A model generated the notes under the pieces. It saw only the letters and a program-made list of their open reading frames with translations. It was not told the DNA's origin and did no database searches. Below, one piece after another: positions 43,946 to 50,546 of a DNA stretch of 64,000 nt; within the stretch, counting starts at the first letter, position 1, and each line of letters begins with the position of its first letter. Origin of the DNA: a virus; IMG/VR virus record IMGVR_UViG_3300048591_000147, positions 188,001-252,000 of that record; one strand, 5' to 3'. The position numbers and the translations under genes are program-made.

Positions 43946-45751
43946 ATGTCACTAAAAGTTTATACAACTGAACACAATGATCAGTTCCTTTGCACGAAGG
44001 AACAATCGGACATCCTTGATACACTACGTGAATTGAACCGTGGTGGTATTGGTGCTGTCCACGGTTATGTTCCAACATCTGGTTATGATGTTTCCCCAGA
44101 ATTGGATCTACAAATTATTACGCGCATTTCAACAAATGCGCTGTATGAGCGAAAGATTGCTGCATTGGAAAGCATCCAATTCAGTGATATCGCAAGTGAA
44201 CTCGCACAGCATCCCAAGTTGGCTGCTCTGACATTCAGAGAAGCGGAAGATTTGTTTAATCTCCGTAAGCAATCCAACATCGATTCAATGAAGAAGACCC
44301 TATCCGGTGACCGTTCTGGTGCCGCTCGTGAAGGTCATGACCGTAATAATATCTCGGTATGTCAAGGTGTTAAGGTCAATCTGGAAGGCACCAAGGTTGA
44401 TGGTGCGAAGGTTCCTACATTGTATCCCGCTCCAAATGGTAAGAAGCTTCCAAAATGCGAAAGCATTCTATTAAGCTATCTTGAAATTTCCCGCACGATT
44501 GTCAAGCCGGGTCAGTTGAAGGTCGTTAATTCTGGTGCTCCAGTTTTGATGAGCGACTTGATCGAATCCAAGTTGAACAAGAAGAGCGTTGGTCTGAAGA
44601 CTTTGTCATTGGACCCTTCCAAGTTCAAGCGTATTGTAGTAGCGAAGAAAGAAATCCTCAAGGAAGATTTGGTTAATGCTACTAAGGATCTGACTATTGC
44701 TGACATGATCATGTATCTGCTTCAGCAGTATGACAACGAGCAGAATACTACATCGAAGATTATTAATCACATTATCTATGTGCTTGACTGTTCTTCTTCC
44801 ATGCATGATCACCTGACGTCAGCCAGAAAGGTTTTGACTGCATCATTGGATGCTATCAAGAATACTTCCAAGAGTATGGGACATGAAACTTATGTGTCAC
44901 TGTATACATTCGCAGATAATGTAGTTCGCCTGTTCTTTGATCGTCCTATTGAGACTGTCAATTTGGATAATATCAATTTCCGTGCGCAGGGTATGACTGC
45001 GCTGATCGATGCTACGATGACTCCAATTCTTGATGGCTGCCAAACTCAGGTGGACCGTGTCAAGAAAGAGAATCATGCATATCTGCTGAACGTTATTACG
45101 GATGGTGAAGAAAATCGTTCACGATCAAAGGCTTACGATCTAGTTCAGGTTATTAACAAGCTGAACGACGAATGGACATTGGCCATTCAGGTGCCTAATC
45201 AGAGTGGCGTATTCCACGCAAAGAATTGTGGTTTCCCCGCTGGAAACATTCAGGTTTGGGACGCTAATTCACGTCAGGGACTAGAAGAAAGCACACGATC
45301 ATTCACCGATTCGTATGCCAGCTATGCCAATGCACGTTCAGCAGGTTTTACAAAGTCAACCAATTACTACACGGTTGATGCTGTGAATGTCGGACGTAGC
45401 GCTGTCAAGGCCGATCTATCAGAAGTGAATGGTAAGATTTACCACGCACAGTCTGGCCCACATCAGATCAGGGATTTCATCGAACAGTATGCCAAGGTTG
45501 TTTATAACAAGGGTAAGGCATATTATGAATTGGTGAAGCCTGAATTGATCCAGTCGAGTAAGGGTATTGTCATTGTAGACAAGATCAGTGGTAAGAAGTA
45601 TGGCGGTACAAATGCTCGTCAGTTGCTGGGAATTCCTGCAAACAATTGTAAGGTAACTCCGGGTGACTATGGCAACTATCGCATCTTCGTCCAGTCTACC
45701 TCGGTGAATCGAAAGGTTGCCAAGGGGACATCAGTCTTCCTCGAAGATTGA
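43946..45751 (+). CDS. von Willebrand factor A-domain protein with intact MIDAS
   Basis: 601 aa. The central domain (about 275-460) has the complete metal-ion-dependent adhesion site: LDCSSSM (DxSxS, near residues 281-285), the Thr of GMTALIDA near 350, and the Asp of ITDGEEN near 385. The first 270 residues are a helical/mixed domain I do not recognise; the C-terminal 140 are also unassigned. vWA domains mediate metal-dependent protein contacts; partners often include MoxR-type ATPases, but none is seen next to it. No signal peptide, so it is cytoplasmic. The gene uses AAG and GTC codons more than its neighbours, which may reflect high expression or a different origin. Confidence 0.78.
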   Translation: MSLKVYTTEHNDQFLCTKEQSDILDTLRELNRGGIGAVHGYVPTSGYDVSPELDLQIITRISTNALYERKIAALESIQFSDIASELAQHPKLAALTFREAEDLFNLRKQSNIDSMKKTLSGDRSGAAREGHDRNNISVCQGVKVNLEGTKVDGAKVPTLYPAPNGKKLPKCESILLSYLEISRTIVKPGQLKVVNSGAPVLMSDLIESKLNKKSVGLKTLSLDPSKFKRIVVAKKEILKEDLVNATKDLTIADMIMYLLQQYDNEQNTTSKIINHIIYVLDCSSSMHDHLTSARKVLTASLDAIKNTSKSMGHETYVSLYTFADNVVRLFFDRPIETVNLDNINFRAQGMTALIDATMTPILDGCQTQVDRVKKENHAYLLNVITDGEENRSRSKAYDLVQVINKLNDEWTLAIQVPNQSGVFHAKNCGFPAGNIQVWDANSRQGLEESTRSFTDSYASYANARSAGFTKSTNYYTVDAVNVGRSAVKADLSEVNGKIYHAQSGPHQIRDFIEQYAKVVYNKGKAYYELVKPELIQSSKGIVIVDKISGKKYGGTNARQLLGIPANNCKVTPGDYGNYRIFVQSTSVNRKVAKGTSVFLED

Positions 45752-45753
45752 TC

Positions 45754-45782
45754 TTGACAATCAGGTAGTAGAGTAATAGAAT
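45754..45782 (+). promoter_or_regulatory. Sigma70-type promoter nested in terminator
   Basis: TTGACA at 45754-45759, 17-base spacer, TAGAAT at 45777-45782. The predicted start falls at about 45789, inside the loop of the terminator hairpin, so the new transcript does not carry the left arm. Confidence 0.66.
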
Positions 45783-45820
45783 CCCCCTCGTGATAGATAA
45801 GTCATCAGGGGGATTTTTTT
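45781..45820 (+). terminator. Intrinsic terminator after vWA gene
   Basis: ATCCCCCT (45781-45788) pairs with AGGGGGAT (45807-45814), followed by a run of T. Confidence 0.82.
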
Positions 45821-45991
45821 ATGTTTGTGTATATGGCAACTATAACCGTTATCTGCTGGTGCGTAGTCATTTTCATGACTAAGTGTGCACTAGAATCTAT
45901 TCAAGCAGAAACTTTCCATGACATCTTTACTCAAGCGCGTTTTATTGCTATAGTCATGACCGGAATAACGACTTTATCTTTAATCGTATAG
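45821..45991 (+). CDS. Small membrane protein, 56 aa
   Basis: ATG at 45821, stop TAG at 45989. It has two hydrophobic stretches, residues about 6-19 (ATITVICWCVVIFM) and 42-56 (AIVMTGITTLSLIV), so it is likely a hairpin in the inner membrane. It directly follows the terminator run and is served by the nested promoter. The start has no strong ribosome site. Function unknown. Confidence 0.5.
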   Translation: MFVYMATITVICWCVVIFMTKCALESIQAETFHDIFTQARFIAIVMTGITTLSLIV

Positions 45992-46001
45992 GAGAGTAAT
46001 T

Positions 46002-46196
46002 ATGAGTCATAGCATCAAGACAACAATATTACTTACAGTAATCGATCTGGTTAGCAACTTTATCTATTATGATCGCAAAGACGATGAAGATCTACCACGC
46101 GGCGTTATAGAAGAAGCAATCAAGAGTGGCGCCATTACGCAGGCTGAGATCTGTGAAGTTTTTCAAAAAGCTCTTGAAGACGCACTAGATAATTAA
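46002..46196 (+). CDS. Hypothetical protein, 64 aa
   Basis: GGAGAG precedes the ATG. A small acidic helical protein (LPRGVIEEAIKSGAITQAEICEVFQKALEDALDN) with no recognised family, in the same operon as the following phosphoesterase. Confidence 0.62.
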   Translation: MSHSIKTTILLTVIDLVSNFIYYDRKDDEDLPRGVIEEAIKSGAITQAEICEVFQKALEDALDN

Positions 46197-46214
46197 TAAA
46201 ATAAGGAGTATCAA

Positions 46215-46784
46215 TTGGGTCAGACACATTTTACCAGTGATTGCCACTGGTTTCACAAAAACATTATAAAATATTCTAATCGTCCGTTCGAGTCAGTTGA
46301 TGACATGACTGAGAAGATGATTAAACTTTGGAATAAACAAGTTGCCCCAGACGATACAGTTTATAGTCTTGGTGACTGGGCCTTTGGCCAAATAGAAAAA
46401 TCAGAAGAATTGATTCCAAGATTGAATGGTCGTTTGACCATGATCACTGGCAATCATGATAAAGAAATTAAGAAGAATCGAAGACGTCTATTAGACGCTG
46501 GGTTGGTAGACCATATCTATGGCGAACACGAACTTTACGTAAATAATCAATTCATCTGTTTATATCATTATGGTTGTAGAGTATGGAACAAGTCCCACCA
46601 CGGTGCATGGCAGTTGTTCGGACATTCTCACGGTTCATTACCTCCATATGGTAAGAGTGTTGATGTTGGTGTAGACGCGCCATTCATTACTGGCAAGGCA
46701 GAATATCGTCCATTTTCTTTCTATGAAATTAAACAATTCATGGACAAACAGGTTACCGAGAAAGTAGATCACCACGGAGATTAA
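46215..46784 (+). CDS. Calcineurin-like metallophosphoesterase (TTG start)
   Basis: 189 aa. The start is TTG at 46215 with AGGAG six bases upstream; no nearby ATG has an equivalent site. The motifs are TSDCHWFHKN (residues 8-17, with Cys in place of the usual Thr/Leu), SLGDWAFG, ITGNHDKE, and FGHSHG near 135: a complete two-metal active site. The family includes phosphodiesterases and protein or nucleotide phosphatases common in phages. It ends one base before the MazG-like gene. Confidence 0.85.
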   Translation: MGQTHFTSDCHWFHKNIIKYSNRPFESVDDMTEKMIKLWNKQVAPDDTVYSLGDWAFGQIEKSEELIPRLNGRLTMITGNHDKEIKKNRRRLLDAGLVDHIYGEHELYVNNQFICLYHYGCRVWNKSHHGAWQLFGHSHGSLPPYGKSVDVGVDAPFITGKAEYRPFSFYEIKQFMDKQVTEKVDHHGD

Positions 46785-46785
46785 A

Positions 46786-47469
46786 ATGGGCTATCATCTA
46801 AGAACAATAACAAAACGTCAGGTAGGCACCATCGAAAAGGTTCTTGAGGAAGTTGAAGAATATCAGGATGCCATGGAACAGGGTTGCGAAATCATGGCGC
46901 TTGTAGAACTCTCTGACATTTATGGCGCACTACAATTAGTTGTAGAAAAACACAATAAGACCATGGAAGATTTAAAAGCCATGGCAACAGTCACACGTCG
47001 TGCATTCGAAGATGGTAGTAGAAAATCATCTGAAAGCTCCCCACCCAAAACAGTAATTTATGGTGACGTGTATGAGGGAGATGTCATCTCTCAACGTCCC
47101 AAATCTGAAATCGAAGCAATAGAAACAATTGTAGCCGAATTCAACGCTTACGATAAAGACTTGCGATTTGACATGAATTCTAATACAGTAGATGTATCAG
47201 TGGTACATTTACCGACTGGACTGATCGCCAATTGCAACCAATATCCAAATCTGCTAGCCAATAAAAAACACGCTTTACTAAATTTAGCTGTATTATTGTA
47301 TGATCATAGGCAATCTGAAAAAATACAAGACATAAAGAAAAGATTTAAAGAAACACTTAAAGCTCCCGGTGTCCCTTTAATAATGCCGCACACTAGTTAT
47401 GGATGTGGCTGTGGACGTGGGAATGATTGTTGTTTGGTCAAAGAACATATCACTAACAAATTCGGATAG
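46786..47469 (+). CDS. MazG-like pyrophosphohydrolase fused to an RF-1-like segment
   Basis: 227 aa. Residues 15-78 have the MazG-type pattern: EEVEEYQDA and, after a short helix, ELSDIY, then a C-terminal helix to RRAFEDGSR. Residues about 108-185 include VSVVHLPTGLIANCNQYPNLLANKKHALLNLAVLLYD in parts, strongly reminiscent of the region after the GGQ loop of class I release factors (HLPTGIVVxCxxxRSQxxNKxxAL), but no GGQ motif precedes it. The last 25 residues have a Cys cluster (CGCG, DCC). It is in an operon with the aaRS-like gene. The fusion and its role are inference. Confidence 0.6.
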   Translation: MGYHLRTITKRQVGTIEKVLEEVEEYQDAMEQGCEIMALVELSDIYGALQLVVEKHNKTMEDLKAMATVTRRAFEDGSRKSSESSPPKTVIYGDVYEGDVISQRPKSEIEAIETIVAEFNAYDKDLRFDMNSNTVDVSVVHLPTGLIANCNQYPNLLANKKHALLNLAVLLYDHRQSEKIQDIKKRFKETLKAPGVPLIMPHTSYGCGCGRGNDCCLVKEHITNKFG

Positions 47470-47474
47470 ACCGT

Positions 47475-48071
47475 ATGAACATAAACTACGAATACATTAG
47501 CAAAGCAATAGCATTCTACACGAAAAATAGATATAAGTATGTTGATGTTCCTTGGAATGTAACCAAGGATATAATAATGATGACTAAGCCACAAATTGAC
47601 TCACCCGATTATCATTTACCCATAAATGATAAGTATTTGATTGCAAGTGGTGAGCAAGGGTTTCTATATTCTATAATGAAAGGATATCTCGCCCCCGGAA
47701 GATACGTAACATGCACGCCATGCTATAGATTCGAAACACAGGATTGGCTACATCGTAAGACTTTTATGAAAGTTGAATTAATAGAATTCTCTTTTGATGT
47801 GTCAACCGACTTCACGGCTAATGAAGTAGAAGAACATGCGTACAGATTTTTCCATACATTATTACCGTTGTCTAAAGTGTCTCCAATAGTTCCAGCGGAA
47901 TCTGATAAAGGTCCATTAGATATTGTTACTCCAATGGACTGGACGCTCAACGGCGTTGAGATAGGGAGCTACGGTGTGAGGCAATATAAGAATTTAGTGA
48001 AATGGGTGTATGGTACTGGACTAGCAGAACCAAGATTCACAACTGCAAAAAATTATGACGCACCGAGATAA
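47475..48071 (+). CDS. Minimal class II aminoacyl-tRNA synthetase-like core protein
   Basis: 198 aa. The class II catalytic-core order is visible: a motif 1-like VDVPWNVT (residues 23-30), motif 2 CYRFETQDWLHRKTFMKVE (residues 83-101; Arg85, Glu87, His93, Phe97, Glu101), GVEIGSYGVRQ (160-170), and motif 3 YGTGLAEPR ending in Arg187. There is no anticodon-binding domain. Known stand-alone relatives include AsnA, HisZ and EpmA types. The substrate is unknown. It lies between the MazG/RF-like gene and the HD/Pth2-like gene, near four tRNAs. Confidence 0.62.
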   Translation: MNINYEYISKAIAFYTKNRYKYVDVPWNVTKDIIMMTKPQIDSPDYHLPINDKYLIASGEQGFLYSIMKGYLAPGRYVTCTPCYRFETQDWLHRKTFMKVELIEFSFDVSTDFTANEVEEHAYRFFHTLLPLSKVSPIVPAESDKGPLDIVTPMDWTLNGVEIGSYGVRQYKNLVKWVYGTGLAEPRFTTAKNYDAPR

Positions 48072-48074
48072 ATA
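48067..48074 (+). promoter_or_regulatory. Possible late box
   Basis: GATAAATA overlapping the stop of the aaRS-like gene, 64 bases before the next ATG; the host-type promoter next to it may be the one used. Confidence 0.3.
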
Positions 48075-48078
48075 TCAA

Positions 48079-48107
48079 TTGACACACTGAAAAATGTGTG
48101 TCATCAT
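48079..48107 (+). promoter_or_regulatory. Sigma70-type promoter with a palindromic operator-like repeat
   Basis: TTGACA at 48079-48084, 17-base spacer, CATCAT at 48102-48107. A perfect inverted repeat TGACACAC/GTGTGTCA (48080-48087 and 48096-48103) covers the -35 box and spacer. Confidence 0.55.
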
Positions 48108-48137
48108 ATCATAACATAAAACAACAGGAGATATTTT

Positions 48138-49010
48138 ATGAATAGTAACACTGGTTGGTAGGTTGCACTTGAAAATGCAACAAATTCTTTTCAATTTAAT
48201 GACGTGTCCTTCATACGTCATGGAGAAATGGTTTGGGAAGAATACAAAAAACTGATAGACGCAAAGTTTGTCGGGACATTTCTAGAAAAATACGCAGATA
48301 AACTAATAGCACTTCAACATCCAAGCGATGTTGTCAGAGACTATGCAATTTACCACGATATTGGTAAGCCGATCGCTCTGGTTATTGATCAGGACGGTAA
48401 GAAGCATTACCCAGATCATGCGAATATTTCTGCAAATTTATACGCAGAACACAATAAAGACAATCCAAATTGTGAGCTAATTTCTAACCTGATCAGAAAT
48501 GACATGCTGTTCCATGTCAATACTGGCTATGAAATTTTGCATCAAGTTAATAATCAGAACGATTTGGCTACTCTACTGTGTGTGGCATTGGCAGAGTTGT
48601 ATGCTAATAGGCCAATGTTCGGCGAAGATTCTTTTAAGATAAAATACAAGAAACTGGCTAAGAAAGCTAAATTGATTCTTGGCTATCTTTTCGAACATCC
48701 GTATTTGTATATCTTAACAAGGAAAGATTTGCCGCTTCCGCAGATAGCGGTGCAGTCTTGTCACTCTGCTATTGAGGCTGGTAAAAAATATCCTACACAC
48801 CATCACCCGTCTGTGATTCTATGTACCGTGAAAAATGAGAATGATCTCATGAATCAGGCAAGGTATTTAGAAAACAATGGTATAGAGTTTATAGAATTTA
48901 GAGAGCCTGACAGGGATAATGAGCTAACATCAATTTGTTCCGAACCTATCTATGGTGATGATAGGAAAATATTTTCAAAATTTCAATTATTCAAAGGAGA
49001 ATTAAAATGA
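48138..49010 (+). CDS. HD-domain protein fused to Pth2-like region, with in-frame amber at codon 8
   Basis: The ATG at 48138 has AGGAG at ideal spacing, but codon 8 is TAG (48159-48161); the frame then stays open to 49010. A GTG at 48204 without a ribosome site would give 268 aa. From that GTG, residues about 25-85 form an HD phosphohydrolase core (YAIYHDIGKP, PDHANIS), and about 178-265 resemble Pth2 (ILTRKDLPLPQIAVQSCHSAIEAG, SVILCTVKNENDLMNQA). The enzyme could hydrolyse a nucleotide or peptidyl-tRNA-type substrate; this is inference. Elsewhere TAG is used as a normal stop (43917, 45991, 47469). Confidence 0.6.
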
Positions 49011-49366
49011 GATATTTCAATAGTGACGAAGATTATTATCAATACATTAAGAACTGGAAGGCTTTAGCGAATTCTGGGGAACTTAAGAGTCGCCCACATT
49101 TGTTTATGATACACAATATATTAAAAGATAGGGATGCGTTTCATGGATTTTCAGAGAATACTCGCCAGCATTCATTATTCTCTATCAACCTATCATTGGA
49201 CCACGAGTTACGGCTATATGGGTACACCGATAAGCGGTCATTCATTTTAAAACTTTTCGAAGGTACTAATTTAGATTCGAAACGCTTTATCGATAACCTA
49301 CGTGCAGTTAGTAGTGATATAATTAAAAAGGCTAGGGATATTGAGAATAATATAAATATGGGGTAA
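49007..49366 (+). CDS. Hypothetical protein, 119 aa
   Basis: Start overlaps the previous stop (ATGA), with GGAG upstream. Soluble, rich in Arg, Asn and Asp, mostly helical at the C-terminus (SKRFIDNLRAVSSDIIKKAR). No family recognised. A perfect late box for the next gene lies in its 3' end. Confidence 0.62.
   Translation: MRYFNSDEDYYQYIKNWKALANSGELKSRPHLFMIHNILKDRDAFHGFSENTRQHSLFSINLSLDHELRLYGYTDKRSFILKLFEGTNLDSKRFIDNLRAVSSDIIKKARDIENNINMG
49351..49358 (+). promoter_or_regulatory. Late promoter box, perfect TATAAATA
   Basis: Exact T4 late consensus, 27 bases before the CAP-domain gene start at 49385. Confidence 0.68.
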
Positions 49367-49384
49367 AGGGATGTACAATATCCA

Positions 49385-49999
49385 ATGCGATATATCATAT
49401 TAATACTCTGTTTATTATTGTCAACACCAGTGTTTGCTCAAGTACCGGCAAACACTGGTGTATGTTTAAATGCTCAGGAAAATGAGCTAGCTATATCGGT
49501 CAATGCATATAGAGTCCAGAACGGGCTCCAACCAGTACCAGTATCATACTGGATATCAACAGTTGGGCAGTGGCATGTATGGGATTTGATGGATAATAAT
49601 CCTGTGTCTGCTTCCTGCAACATACACAGTTGGTCAAATATAATGCCATCTTTATGGCAGCCGGTATGTTATACGCCAGATCATGCACAAGCCGCACAGA
49701 TGTGGGGCAAACCTCGTCAAATTTCTGCAAATACCTTCACAGGAAACGGTTATGAGAATGCCGCAGTATCCGGCATTGATATAGACGCGCAAACTGCATT
49801 AGCGCTATGGAAAAATAGCTCGGCGCATAATGATGTGATTTTAAATCGTGGCATCTGGGCTGGAGTGACATTTCGTGCAATGGGAGTTGGTATATATCGT
49901 AATTATGCAGTACTCTGGTTTGCTGATGGTATTACTGATCCGGCAGGCACAATGACATTGTGTCAAACCGATAATATTTTTGCAAATGGATTTGAGTAA
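49385..49999 (+). CDS. Exported CAP/SCP-domain protein
   Basis: 204 aa. Signal peptide of residues 1-18 (ILILCLLLSTPVFA|Q). The mature part has CAP-domain features: NAYRVQNGLQPVPV, a His-containing HSWSN segment, NGYENAAVS, and ALWKNSSAHNDVILNRG with the conserved Ser-x-x-His-Asn. Several Cys suggest periplasmic disulfides. It ends TDNIFANGFE, a C-terminal motif I associate with exported proteins of some gammaproteobacteria. A perfect late promoter precedes it, so it is made late, and could act in the envelope at lysis or be attached to the virion. Confidence 0.75.
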   Translation: MRYIILILCLLLSTPVFAQVPANTGVCLNAQENELAISVNAYRVQNGLQPVPVSYWISTVGQWHVWDLMDNNPVSASCNIHSWSNIMPSLWQPVCYTPDHAQAAQMWGKPRQISANTFTGNGYENAAVSGIDIDAQTALALWKNSSAHNDVILNRGIWAGVTFRAMGVGIYRNYAVLWFADGITDPAGTMTLCQTDNIFANGFE

Positions 50000-50000
50000 T

Positions 50001-50357
50001 CTATCTGATTATAATATCAATTTTATTAGGGTCTGGTATTAGCTGTTCCACTATAGTCTCCCACCCAATGTGATCTGGGTTATATGCCCTGTCGTCAATT
50101 AGCGCAGCAAATAATGGTTTACCATATTGTATAAAATCGTATGGTATGTCATACCGTTTTAGATATTGGATGACCTTGTCACCGTCGATTCGATCACATA
50201 TCTCCATATTAAATCTACAACTGTAGATTCCTACTCTATAGAATTCGAATAATTTCTTAATGGCGCTGACAACTTCAAAAGTCGGCGCCACGGTAAAGCC
50301 GTGGGTTGGTGAAATCGTCCCATCGAAATCTATCATAACTATTTGATTACTTTTCAT
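50001..50357 (-). CDS. Small HAD-like phosphatase
   Basis: 118 aa. MIDFDGTIS (Asp10, Asp12) is HAD motif I; IYSCRF fits motif II and AALIDDRAY fits the metal-binding motif IV. There is no cap domain, so the substrate may be a macromolecule or a nucleic-acid end, but this is inference. It is the only minus-strand gene here, ends one base after the CAP gene's stop, and has its own host-type promoter. Confidence 0.72.
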   Translation of the reverse strand: MKSNQIVMIDFDGTISPTHGFTVAPTFEVVSAIKKLFEFYRVGIYSCRFNMEICDRIDGDKVIQYLKRYDIPYDFIQYGKPLFAALIDDRAYNPDHIGWETIVEQLIPDPNKIDIIIR

Positions 50358-50381
50358 GTAAAATATCTCTGTAAAAACAAT

Positions 50382-50410
50382 ACTTTACAGCATTTTTAAT
50401 GGCTTGTCAA
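50382..50410 (-). promoter_or_regulatory. Sigma70-type promoter for HAD-like gene
   Basis: On the minus strand TTGACA (50410-50405), 17-base spacer, TAAAGT (50387-50382). Confidence 0.6.
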
Positions 50411-50493
50411 TACGTATTTTTAAAATTTCAAAATAAAAAAATCGTTATAAATCAAGCACTTATACGATTATGTATTTTTTCATCGTAGCACAA

Positions 50494-50501
50494 CATAAAT
50501 A
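50494..50501 (+). promoter_or_regulatory. Late promoter box for scaffold and capsid genes
   Basis: CATAAATA 45 bases before the gp22 start. Confidence 0.62.
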
Positions 50502-50546
50502 TTACCAATAATACCATTTCTGAAATTATTGTTTAGGAGAATATAA

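Noticed and set aside
48159-48161. Global recoding of TAG as a sense codon
   Set aside because: Genes ending at 43917, 45991 and 47469 use TAG as a normal stop, and no tRNA with a CTA anticodon is present in the window.
37233-50546. CRISPR array, insertion sequence or integrase in the accessory island
   Set aside because: No regular spaced repeats, transposase or recombinase motifs, or terminal inverted repeats were seen.
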